A DNA stretch of 7,729 nt from Candidatus Woesebacteria bacterium. Its GTDB lineage: Bacteria; Patescibacteriota; Microgenomatia; UBA8517. A program made the position numbers and the translations under genes. The stretch spans positions 1 to 7,729 of the forward strand of contig DAHVYL010000026.1 in the NCBI GenBank assembly GCA_027327685.1, given 5' to 3'. Positions 1 to 5,785 of the stretch are shown here, piece after piece. How positions within the stretch are numbered: position 1 is the stretch's first letter; each line of letters opens with the position of its first letter. A model generated the notes under the pieces. It searched no databases and was not told where the DNA came from. It saw only the letters and a list, made by a program, of their open reading frames with translations.

Positions 1-194
1 ATCCCCCCAAATTTTTCCAGGAGATCCCCTCCGAGCTCCTGCCAAAGATGAAAAGTATTAACCAAAATTCCCAATGTTTTGGTACTTTCCAAATCGGTTG
101 TATCAAGAGATTTGATAACTCCGCGGGTTGCATCGGGAAAAAACACAGGCAAGGGCAAATCCCCGTTTTTTGATTTAAAAATTTTTCTTGCCAT
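1..194 (-). CDS. tgt: tRNA-guanine transglycosylase-like protein, N-terminal fragment (cut by window edge)
   Basis: The first 64 codons are visible and the rest lies beyond position 1. The translation begins MARKIFKSKNGDLPLPVFFP and continues with 'TRGVIKSLDTTDLE' and 'LGILVNTFHLWQELGGD'. This follows the TGT N-terminal layout: 'TPVFMPVGTQGTVKGL...', then a 'GNTYHLWLRPG'-like motif. Family members exchange guanine-34 of certain tRNAs for a queuosine precursor. In this copy the canonical 'GNTYHL' reads 'VNTFHL' and the linker is altered, so it may be a divergent tRNA-ribosyltransferase and not a textbook Tgt. The catalytic aspartates lie outside the window, so activity cannot be judged. ATG at 194 is chosen because an in-frame TAG lies four codons upstream. 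A GGGG run sits only 3 nt before the ATG, which is close for a ribosome binding site. The gene follows the VTT-protein gene by 32 nt and may be co-transcribed with it. Confidence 0.72.
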   Translation of the reverse strand, partial: MARKIFKSKNGDLPLPVFFPDATRGVIKSLDTTDLESTKTLGILVNTFHLWQELGGDLLEKFGG

Positions 195-226
195 ATTCCC
201 CGAAGCCTATTTTATATTATGAATCC

Positions 227-778
227 CTAAAAGGCTAAGTTAAAAAGTTTAAGAATACCAAAGCCCGCGTACGCCAAAACTGCGAATTTAATGAGTTTAC
301 CCGAAAATACCGCCGCCATATATTTCCAAACCGATATGGAGGATGCACCGGAAATTATTCCCGCCAAATCAAAAAGAGGGTTTGGGATAGCTGCCAGAAT
401 AAAAACCACCCAAAGCCCGTGCCTGTCCATCCAGGCTCTCACTTTTTGAATTCTTTTGTCATCACTTTTAATAAACTCTCCGCCACCCATACCTATATAA
501 TATCCGGTGAGTTCCCCGAGAGTTGAACCCAACGCGGAAGAAACTCCCGTCAAAACCGGATTAAGGAATGCTCCGACCGCAATGGTTGCAGCAAATGAAG
601 GAGCCGGTAGAATTATTGTTGCCGATCCTATTAGGTTTGCAATAAAAACACCAATATACCCCAGACTTTGAAGATCCGTAATTTTTCCACCCAAGAGGAA
701 AGCTAAAACCCCCAAGGTTAGAGAGGCCGCCAGGGTAAAAATCCCCAAATATTTTTTACCAAGCTTAATTTTGGACAT
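227..778 (-). CDS. VTT/DedA-type (SNARE-associated) integral membrane protein
   Basis: This is a 183-residue polytopic membrane protein with hydrophobic segments at about 11-30, 39-57, 62-83, 122-143 and 157-179. Two landmarks match the VTT (DedA/YqaA/TVP38) fold: 'GSTLGELTGYYIG' at 84-96, a Gly-rich helix with an embedded Glu, and 'IPNPLFDLAGIISG' at 131-144 followed by a 'GKLIKF' segment. These form the re-entrant and helical core of the domain. Family members are inner-membrane proteins implicated in lipid scrambling or transport and envelope homeostasis. The substrate here is unknown. The canonical Arg before the second motif, as in DedA proper, is not obvious, so a YqaA-like subgroup is more likely. 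The ATG shares one base with the FKBP stop codon (TAATG), so translation is probably coupled to the FKBP gene. Confidence 0.8.
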   Translation of the reverse strand: MSKIKLGKKYLGIFTLAASLTLGVLAFLLGGKITDLQSLGYIGVFIANLIGSATIILPAPSFAATIAVGAFLNPVLTGVSSALGSTLGELTGYYIGMGGGEFIKSDDKRIQKVRAWMDRHGLWVVFILAAIPNPLFDLAGIISGASSISVWKYMAAVFSGKLIKFAVLAYAGFGILKLFNLAF

Positions 779-1323
779 TACTCAACACTCAAAAGTTCAA
801 TCTCGAAAATTAAAGTCGCACCTCCAGGAATAGCCCCCGGAATACCCCCGTCTCCATAGGCCATTGAAGAAGGAATGGTAAGCTTTCTTTTTCCTCCAAC
901 CCTCATACCGGCAACTCCTTTATCCCAACCCTCTATGACCTCACCCGCTCCAAGCGTAAAAGAAAAGGGCTGGTTTCTGTCATAGGAACTGTCGAACTTT
1001 GTTCCATCGGTTAACGTTCCGACATAATTAACCGTAACAATTTTTCCTGTAGCAGCAACTTCTCCCGTTCCCGTTTTTCCGTCCTCAATTTTTAATTCGG
1101 TTACTTCCATACCCGGTGTTGCAGTCGACTGCGGTTCCGTCTCAAATACATCTTCGGCTGCATTAGTTATGGTATCAGATGGCGCTACCTTTTGTAATGT
1201 TTGATTTTCGTCCCTTTTGTCAAAAAAAATAAAAGTGCCGCCGGCGATGGTTAAAAGAAAGAGAAAAATTATTACATACAAATAATTTCTAGTAGACTTA
1301 TTGTTGTCCGGGCTTTCATCCAT
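778..1323 (-). CDS. Membrane-anchored FKBP-type peptidyl-prolyl cis-trans isomerase
   Basis: The 181-residue protein has a short cytoplasmic N-terminus, one hydrophobic anchor at about 13-34, an acidic Ser/Thr-rich linker (35-72) and a complete FKBP domain (about 74-181). The FKBP pocket residues are all recognisable: Tyr100 in 'NYVG', Phe110-Asp111 in 'KFDSS', Phe120/122, 'VIEGW' (Val129, Ile130, Trp133), Tyr156 in 'AYGDGG' and Phe173. It should therefore be active in prolyl isomerisation. The anchor, with no Lys-rich stop-transfer after it, points to an extracytoplasmic catalytic domain, where it could help fold proteins exported by Sec. No Shine-Dalgarno sequence precedes the ATG. A TGATATAAT extended -10 ends 6 nt before it, so the gene may have its own leaderless transcript although it lies only 38 nt downstream of the anti-sigma gene. 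It overlaps the VTT gene by one base. Confidence 0.93.
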   Translation of the reverse strand: MDESPDNNKSTRNYLYVIIFLFLLTIAGGTFIFFDKRDENQTLQKVAPSDTITNAAEDVFETEPQSTATPGMEVTELKIEDGKTGTGEVAATGKIVTVNYVGTLTDGTKFDSSYDRNQPFSFTLGAGEVIEGWDKGVAGMRVGGKRKLTIPSSMAYGDGGIPGAIPGGATLIFEIELLSVE

Positions 1324-1338
1324 GGAGCCATTATATCA
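1321..1338 (-). promoter_or_regulatory. Extended -10 promoter placing the transcript start on the FKBP ATG
   Basis: On the minus strand TGATATAAT occupies 1338-1330. It is followed by exactly six bases (GGCTCC) and then the ATG at 1323, so the expected +1 is the A of the start codon. The -35 position (1358-1353, AACAAT) matches the consensus poorly, and the TGN extension would have to compensate. The mapping is inferred from spacing only. Confidence 0.55.
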
Positions 1339-1361
1339 AAATCGGTAAATGAATTGTTTCG

Positions 1362-1937
1362 TTAGTCTTCGTCTTTTTCGCCTTCTCTGAACTCTAAGGC
1401 TTTTTTGGCCTCCTCAATTTCTTTTTCAACACCGGGATTCTCGCTGGTTATTTCATCAAACCGCACGCGGTGGCTTTCAAGCCTTTCCTGAAATTCCTGT
1501 TTTTGTTCTTCCGAATTCCGAACCTTTTCTTGCTCCTCTTCCACAACCATTCTATATTCAATCACAACTTTTTTGAGTTCCCGGGCGTTAATTTCACTTT
1601 CCCGAGACAAAGTAACTATCTCATCCACTCTATGGTCAATGGCCACCTGATTATTGCCGGTAAAAACCTTTGCCACTTTTTCCGAAAATATCTTTACCGG
1701 ATAGAGTAACCCTCCCGGCATCGACGCCAAAGCCGCACCGTAGAGAGTGGTAATTAAAATCAAAAATACAAATACACCTATAGACAATTTCGCAAAACTT
1801 CCAAAAATCTGTTTATAGAATGGTGTCGGCGCTTCTATTTTTTTGGCAATATCCTCCCAACCAGACTGCCTCAAATGAAGGGTTGCGCCCGTTTTTCTGT
1901 ACTCACTTCTTAAATTTTCCAAAAATTCTTCTTTCAT
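1362..1937 (-). CDS. Putative membrane anti-sigma factor with DUF5667-like extracytoplasmic domain
   Basis: The 191-residue protein has a charged N-terminal cytoplasmic part (1-47), one transmembrane helix (about 50-71) and a long, highly charged C-terminal part (95-191) rich in Glu/Lys/Arg and predicted to be alpha-helical or coiled-coil. Just after the membrane helix comes 'MPGGLLYPVKIFSEKV' (73-88), which resembles the 'PGDPLYPVKR' signature that opens DUF5667 domains. That motif often follows a membrane segment in proteins encoded beside ECF sigma factors. The gene starts one base after the sigma stop codon (TAA-T-ATG), as expected for a sigma/anti-sigma pair. It contains no cysteine, so it is not a zinc-binding (ZAS) anti-sigma factor, and the N-terminal segment would have to bind sigma in another way. 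The anti-sigma role is inferred from context and topology. A structural or envelope-sensing role without sigma binding remains possible. Confidence 0.7.
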   Translation of the reverse strand: MKEEFLENLRSEYRKTGATLHLRQSGWEDIAKKIEAPTPFYKQIFGSFAKLSIGVFVFLILITTLYGAALASMPGGLLYPVKIFSEKVAKVFTGNNQVAIDHRVDEIVTLSRESEINARELKKVVIEYRMVVEEEQEKVRNSEEQKQEFQERLESHRVRFDEITSENPGVEKEIEEAKKALEFREGEKDED

Positions 1938-1960
1938 ATTATTTTTCCATATTATTTTTC
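1935..1960 (-). repeat. Perfect 13-bp tandem duplication at the sigma/anti-sigma junction
   Basis: The unit GAAAAATAATATG (minus strand) occurs twice head to tail, at 1960-1948 and 1947-1935. The ATG in the first copy is an in-frame Met codon near the end of sigma ('KNNMEK', stop). The ATG in the second copy is the anti-sigma start. The unit is not a multiple of three, so removing one copy merges the two ATGs and reads sigma '...VLKNNM' directly into anti-sigma 'MKEEFLENL' with no stop codon. Confidence 0.95.
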
Positions 1961-2472
1961 AAAACTTCCAAAAGTCTATGAACCTTAACTCTTACGGCTC
2001 CGGATTTTTTGCCTACAACGCCTGCAATCTCATCATATGACATCTCTTCAAAATACCTTAATATTACTATTTGCCGGTCATTTTCACTAAGAACCGAAAG
2101 GGCCTTCCTGACTTCGACAATAGACTCATTTCTGGAAGCATTGTCCACAAGATCAGTTTCTGATTTTAAGTTTTCCCCGATAGTCAGCTCGATAGAAATT
2201 TCCTTTTTCTTCCTTTGGTGATCAATCACCAAATTTCTGGCAATTGTGTAAAGATATGACTGAAAAGTTCCTTTGGCAGGTGAAAAATTTTTTAAGCCAT
2301 TCCAAGCCTTGAGAAATGTGTTTTGCGTAATATCTTCAGCTAAAAACTCATCGTTAACTAAGTAATAAACAAATCTATAGATCCTATCCAAAAAAATCTT
2401 GTAAAGCTCTCCATAAGCGTTTTTATCGCCCTTGACAGCCTCTTTCACCAGTTTTTTATATTCATTGGGCAT
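1939..2472 (-). CDS. ECF-type RNA polymerase sigma factor
   Basis: The protein is 177 residues from the ATG at 2472. Region 2 covers about 17-90, with 'GDKNAYGELY', 'DRIYRFVYYLVND', 'AEDITQNTFLKAW' and 'ARNLVIDHQRKK'. Region 4 covers about 118-173, with 'LSENDRQIVILRYFEEMSYDEIAGVVG' features split by the helix-turn-helix and ending 'AVRVKVHRLLEVLK'. There is no region 1 or 3, as is usual for ECF sigma factors. A reading frame extends seven codons further to a TTG at 2493, but ECF proteins normally begin close to the 'LVKEAVKGD' helix. The TTG would also overlap both candidate -10 elements, so the ATG is preferred. The gene heads an operon with the anti-sigma candidate and is divergent from the secreted Ser/Thr/Pro-rich gene. 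An ECF-like promoter upstream suggests autoregulation. Confidence 0.93.
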   Translation of the reverse strand: MPNEYKKLVKEAVKGDKNAYGELYKIFLDRIYRFVYYLVNDEFLAEDITQNTFLKAWNGLKNFSPAKGTFQSYLYTIARNLVIDHQRKKKEISIELTIGENLKSETDLVDNASRNESIVEVRKALSVLSENDRQIVILRYFEEMSYDEIAGVVGKKSGAVRVKVHRLLEVLKNNMEK

Positions 2473-2483
2473 TACAAATACCC

Positions 2484-2523
2484 ATTCTATCAAATGAAAC
2501 GAAATTTTATTGAATTTGTAACA
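2484..2523 (-). promoter_or_regulatory. Sigma operon promoter region: ECF-like TGTTAC-N16-CGTT, with an alternative TGATAGAAT extended -10
   Basis: On the minus strand TGTTAC lies at 2523-2518 and CGTT at 2501-2498, with 16 bases between them. This fits the general layout of ECF promoters (a TGWAAC-like -35, 16-17 bp, a CGT-type -10). It would start transcription near 2490 and give a leader of about 18 nt to the ATG at 2472. Overlapping it downstream is TGATAGAAT (2492-2484), a housekeeping-type extended -10 whose start would fall about 5 nt before the ATG. Both could operate, giving basal and self-activated transcription. Confidence 0.45.
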
Positions 2524-2547
2524 TTTTAAAACCTTCCCCGTTATATT
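2517..2547 (+). promoter_or_regulatory. ECF-like promoter TGTAAC-N16-CGTT for the secreted Ser/Thr/Pro-rich gene
   Basis: TGTAAC (2517-2522), 16 bases, then CGTT (2539-2542). This is close to ECF consensus promoters such as the SigX type in Bacillus (TGTAAC and a CGAC/CGTC -10). The predicted start is near 2549-2551, directly before the ATG at 2552, which has no ribosome binding site. The -35 shares six bases with the minus-strand ECF-like -35, because TGTAACA reads TGTTACA on the other strand. A TATATT at 2542-2547 is an alternative housekeeping -10 but has no well-spaced -35. Confidence 0.5.
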
Positions 2548-2551
2548 TAGT

Positions 2552-3004
2552 ATGAACGAAGTATCAATCGCTTTAGCAATAGTTGCATTTCTCGCCTCGC
2601 CCGCAAGTGCAATTAGATCTCAGGCACCGTTCCATAGCCAGGCAATGTTCCACAGCCAGGGAGATGAACACAAATCCGAAATGGGAGAACTGCACGATAA
2701 CGAAGCCTGGGATATAGAAGAACTTGAGGACGAGGACGAACCCGAGGAAAGCCCGACACCTTCCGTGACACCAAGTTCTACCCCAACGTCGACGCCGACT
2801 GCCACACCATCCGTTTCACCCACCCCAACGGTAGTGCCCTCGGAGACGCCGACTGCCACACCATCAGAAAGCCCCAGCCCGAGTGCAAGTCCCACTGCGG
2901 AAGCTTCTCCCGCATCAGAAACATTGATAACCGAGGGTTTGCTCGAGAGAATTAATAATTTCTTCAAACAAATAATTGAATATCTTCAAGCAGCCACTGA
3001 ATAA
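2552..3004 (+). CDS. Secreted Ser/Thr/Pro-rich protein with His-containing hexapeptide repeats
   Basis: The family is not recognised. The 150-residue product begins with a hydrophobic segment and an AxA-type signal peptidase site (Ala18-Ser19-Ala20). The signal's n-region is unusual, with a Glu and no Lys or Arg. Three hexapeptides follow at 23-40 (SQAPFH, SQAMFH, SQGDEH), placing His at 28, 34 and 40. Next come an acidic stretch (49-66), a long Pro/Ser/Thr linker (67-122) and an amphipathic C-terminal helix (about 124-147, 'LLERINNFFKQIIEYLQ'). Linkers of this kind usually span a cell wall or glycosylated surface layer. Coding is supported by the signal peptide, the in-frame amino-acid repeats and the fitting promoter. 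The opposite-strand frame is only a low-complexity mirror. Divergence from an ECF sigma/anti-sigma pair suggests it is the sigma factor's target, or an effector or sensor of the same envelope response. Metal or ligand binding by the His/acid segment is speculative. Confidence 0.75.
   Translation: MNEVSIALAIVAFLASPASAIRSQAPFHSQAMFHSQGDEHKSEMGELHDNEAWDIEELEDEDEPEESPTPSVTPSSTPTSTPTATPSVSPTPTVVPSETPTATPSESPSPSASPTAEASPASETLITEGLLERINNFFKQIIEYLQAATE
2618..2671 (+). repeat. Three tandem 18-bp units coding for SQxxxH hexapeptides
   Basis: Codons 23-40 of the secreted protein form three consecutive SQxxxH units. The DNA of the core 'TTCCAYAGCCAGG' recurs at 2630-2642 and 2648-2660 with 12 of 13 bases identical, spaced by 18 nt. 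This indicates duplication of an 18-bp unit. Confidence 0.8.
2791..2865 (+). repeat. Exact 21-bp direct repeat inside the Ser/Thr/Pro linker
   Basis: The 21 bases at 2791-2811 recur unchanged at 2845-2865, 54 nt (18 codons) apart, so both copies are read in the same frame and encode 'TPTATPS'. This fits in-frame expansion of the linker. The sequence could mediate 54-bp length changes by recombination. Confidence 0.9.
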
Positions 3005-3015
3005 ATAATTATTCA
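2998..3015. terminator. AT-only hairpin between convergent genes (weak candidate bidirectional terminator)
   Basis: TGAATAA (2998-3004) and TTATTCA (3009-3015) form a perfect 7-bp stem with a 4-nt loop between the stop codons of the secreted-protein gene and secA. The stem has only two G:C-type pairs' worth of stability and no clear T-run follows on either side. Terminator function is possible but weakly supported. Confidence 0.3.
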
Positions 3016-3017
3016 AA

Positions 3018-5759
3018 CTAATTCGGAAGCTTTGGATAGTGACAATGCTTCCACTTAACGGGTTTGCCGTTAGCATCCACTTTTCCGCACCAGCAGGGAT
3101 CGTTGCGGCCTAATTTCTTTGACGACTGGCCGTCCGCGGGGGATGGGGAAAAAGCAGGTACTCCTTCCCTGGCGGTAAGAGCCGCGTCTCCCGAAAGACC
3201 GGTTGCGTCGCTTCTATCCACATTTTCCCTGGCAAGATTTAGGGGAATTTCGGGTCGGGGAGCGGCAACTCCGATTCTGAAGATTCTTCTGGAAAGCTCA
3301 ACATTAATTTTATTAACCAAGTTCTCGAATAGGGAATATGCCTCGTTTTTAAACTCAATCAACGGGTCTCTTTGCCCATAAGCTCTTAAAGTTACTCCTT
3401 CACGAAGATCGTCTATGTGATCAATGTGGTCCATCCAAAGATGGTCAATAGAACCAAGATATGCAAACTTTTCAATCTCACGCATTACATTTGGTGTTAA
3501 ATCTTTTTCTCTTTTTTCATAAACATCATCCAAAACCTGTATAAGAAAATCCCGCACCTTTCCCCCATCTTTAATTTTTGATACCTGATTTTTAATATTT
3601 TTAAGGGAAGCATCGTCAAAAGGAATTATTTCGGCAAGGCCGACACTCAACCTTTCATAATCAAACTCTTCATCGATTTCGGACTTGGCCAAGCCGATAA
3701 GGTTTTCAATCTGCCCGGACAACTTTTCCCGAACTTCTTTTTTAACGTCTCCGGAGTCCAAAATCCTTCTTCTTTGTTTATAAATAATTTCCCTTTGCTG
3801 ATTTGCTACATCGTCAAACTCAACAAGCCTCTTCCTGATATCAAAGTGGAAGCCTTCAACCTTAACCTGAGCCTGTTCAATTGCACGGTTGATCAAAGAA
3901 TTTTCAATAGGTTGATCCTCGGGAAGATTGAGCCTGTCCATCATTCCTCCTATTTGTTCCCCTCCGAAAATCCTCATAAGATCATCCTCCATCGAAAGAT
4001 AGAAACGTGAGGACCCGGGGTCCCCCTGGCGTCCCGAACGGCCCCTAAGCTGATTGTCGACGCGGCGTGCCTCGTGTCTTTCGGTTCCGATTACATGCAA
4101 ACCCCCTGCTTTGAGAACTTTTTCGTGAACGTCTTCCCATTTTCGGTAAGCCGGCGAGGATTTCCACTTTTCATCATCCATTCCCGAAGTTCTATCGGGC
4201 ATTGCTCCTCCGAGAACTATATCGACTCCGCGGCCGGCCATGTTGGTGGCAACGGTAACGGCACCGGGTTTACCCGCCTCGGCAATAATTTCAGCCTCTT
4301 TTTCATGATTTTTGGCATTCAGAACATTATGGGGGATCTTTTTTCTTTTTAAGTACTCGGAAATAATCTCGTTTTTCTCAATCGAGGTCGTACCCACCAA
4401 AACGGGTTGTCCTTTTTTGTAGCACTCCCCGATTTCGTCAACTATGGCGCCGTACTTACCGCGCAGTGTTTTATAGATAATGTCAGACATGTCCCGCCTG
4501 ATCATCGGCCTGTGTGTGGGAACAACAACAACATCGAGTTTGTAAATCTTCCTGAATTCTTCCGACTCGGTTGAGGCAGTACCGGTCATACCGCTTAAAT
4601 GCTCATACATTCTGAAATAATTCTGGAAAGAAATTGTCGCCAGAGTTTTGCTTTCCTGCTGAATGGGAACGCCTTCTTTTGCCTCGACGGCCTGATGAAG
4701 TCCGTCGCTCCAACGCCTGCCCACCATGAGACGCCCCGTAAACTCGTCAACTATAACTATTTGGTCCTCCTTTATCACATAATCTTTATCCCTGAGGTAG
4801 AGTGTTTTTGCACGAAGGGCATTTTCGATATGATGAATCGATTCGAAATCCTTTTCATAGAGATTGTCCACCCCGAGTATCTTTTCCACCCTGGTTATGC
4901 CGGTTTCCGTCAGGCTTGCACTTTTGGATTTTTCATCAATTTTGTAATCCGTATCCGGGTTGAGTTTCTCAACCATTTGGGCAAACTGATAATACTTTTG
5001 GGTCGGTTCGGTATCCGGAGCCGAAATGATAAGAGGAGTACGGGCTTCGTCTATAAGAATGGAGTCGACCTCGTCTACGATGGCAAAATAATGTCCCCTC
5101 TGAACCATTTCGGGAAGAGAGGAAACCATGTTATCTCTGAGATAATCGAATCCGAATTCGTTATTCGTACCGTACAAAATATCACAGGCATAGGCAGCTT
5201 TTCTTTCGGCGGGCTTTAGGTGGGTAAGCCTTTCGTCTCCGTGGCTTGAGTCGGTAAAGCCGGGGTCGTAGATAAAAGATTTTGTTTCCTGAACAATTGA
5301 GCCCACACTCATTCCCAAAAGATGAAAAATGGGAGCATTCCAGCCGGCATCACGCCTGGCCAAATAGTCGTTCACGGTAACAAGGTGAACTCCCCTTCCG
5401 GTCAGAGCATGCAGGTAGAGTGCAGGAACGGCCGAGAGAGTTTTACCTTCACCCGTTTTTTGTTCGGCAACTTTACCTTCAAAAAGAGCAACTCCGGCCA
5501 TGAGCTGAACGTCGTAGTGGCGCTTTCCCAAAACGCGATCCGAAGCTTCCCGGACAAGCGCGTATGCCTCGGGTAAAATACTTTCCAGAGTCTCACCTTT
5601 TCCAAGCCTCCCCTTAAATTCCTCCGTCTTTTTCGCAAAATCGCTATCCTCTAATTTTTTGGCTCCGGCCTCGAAAGAATTTATCCGATCGACAATTTTA
5701 CGGATTCTCTCTACCTCCCTGGCATTGACATCCAACATCCTGGAAAATATTTTCAACAT
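3018..5759 (-). CDS. secA: Preprotein translocase ATPase subunit SecA
   Basis: From the ATG at 5759 the protein has 913 residues. SecA is the cytoplasmic motor that pushes unfolded preproteins through SecYEG by ATP hydrolysis. Landmarks in order: 'QKTGEGKT' Walker A (100-107), 'YGTNNEFGFDYLRDN' (196-210), 'DEVDSILIDEARTPLIIS' Walker B and neighbours (229-246), 'GMTGTAST' (390-397), 'ATNMAGRGVDI' (504-514), 'RGRSGRQGDPGSSRFYLS' (572-589), the scaffold 'DHLWMDHIDHIDDLREGVTLRAYGQRDP' region (772-799) and a C-terminal SEC-C zinc site (Cys889, Cys891, Cys906, His907). Thirteen more codons are open upstream, but the methionine chosen starts the usual 'MLKIFSRMLD...' helix and a TGCTACAAT -10 lies directly before it. 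Two oddities: an extra segment of about 25 residues at 157-185 before the YGTNN motif, and 14 rather than 8 residues between the second Cys and the CH pair of the zinc site. secA stands alone after the synthase-like gene, 26 nt downstream. Confidence 0.98.
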   Translation of the reverse strand: MLKIFSRMLDVNAREVERIRKIVDRINSFEAGAKKLEDSDFAKKTEEFKGRLGKGETLESILPEAYALVREASDRVLGKRHYDVQLMAGVALFEGKVAEQKTGEGKTLSAVPALYLHALTGRGVHLVTVNDYLARRDAGWNAPIFHLLGMSVGSIVQETKSFIYDPGFTDSSHGDERLTHLKPAERKAAYACDILYGTNNEFGFDYLRDNMVSSLPEMVQRGHYFAIVDEVDSILIDEARTPLIISAPDTEPTQKYYQFAQMVEKLNPDTDYKIDEKSKSASLTETGITRVEKILGVDNLYEKDFESIHHIENALRAKTLYLRDKDYVIKEDQIVIVDEFTGRLMVGRRWSDGLHQAVEAKEGVPIQQESKTLATISFQNYFRMYEHLSGMTGTASTESEEFRKIYKLDVVVVPTHRPMIRRDMSDIIYKTLRGKYGAIVDEIGECYKKGQPVLVGTTSIEKNEIISEYLKRKKIPHNVLNAKNHEKEAEIIAEAGKPGAVTVATNMAGRGVDIVLGGAMPDRTSGMDDEKWKSSPAYRKWEDVHEKVLKAGGLHVIGTERHEARRVDNQLRGRSGRQGDPGSSRFYLSMEDDLMRIFGGEQIGGMMDRLNLPEDQPIENSLINRAIEQAQVKVEGFHFDIRKRLVEFDDVANQQREIIYKQRRRILDSGDVKKEVREKLSGQIENLIGLAKSEIDEEFDYERLSVGLAEIIPFDDASLKNIKNQVSKIKDGGKVRDFLIQVLDDVYEKREKDLTPNVMREIEKFAYLGSIDHLWMDHIDHIDDLREGVTLRAYGQRDPLIEFKNEAYSLFENLVNKINVELSRRIFRIGVAAPRPEIPLNLARENVDRSDATGLSGDAALTAREGVPAFSPSPADGQSSKKLGRNDPCWCGKVDANGKPVKWKHCHYPKLPN

Positions 5760-5776
5760 CGCTATATATTGTAGCA
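5757..5776 (-). promoter_or_regulatory. Extended -10 promoter directly upstream of secA
   Basis: TGCTACAAT lies at 5776-5768 on the minus strand and eight bases later comes the ATG at 5759. The expected transcript would have a leader of only about 2 nt. There is no Shine-Dalgarno sequence in the gap. A possible -35 (TTGTTC, 5798-5793) has a long 19-bp spacer, so recognition would rely on the TGN extension. The position supports the ATG at 5759 as the true start. Confidence 0.45.
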
Positions 5777-5785
5777 GGTTTACCC

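Noticed and set aside
195..226. Separate promoter for the tgt-like gene (TATAAA at 216-211 or CATAAT at 221-216, minus strand)
   Set aside because: AT-rich matches with no convincing -35. Co-transcription with the upstream gene is as likely, so it was not listed as a feature.
1330..1361. ECF-type promoter for the FKBP gene (CGAAAC followed by CGAT)
   Set aside because: The spacing is only about 11 bp, unlike the 16 bp seen in the sigma-region promoters. The extended -10 explains the region better.
2473..2493. TTG start adding seven residues to the sigma factor
   Set aside because: The TTG falls within the extended -10 box, and the ATG at 2472 gives the usual ECF N-terminus.
2620..2967. 115-codon open frame on the minus strand opposite the secreted Ser/Thr/Pro-rich gene
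   Set aside because: It is a Gly/Val/Ser low-complexity mirror of the repetitive plus-strand gene, with no signal or domain. The plus-strand frame has a signal peptide, in-frame repeats and a promoter.
4599..5219. 206-codon plus-strand open frame inside secA
   Set aside because: It lies wholly antisense to highly conserved SecA motifs and has no recognisable domain, so it is a shadow frame.
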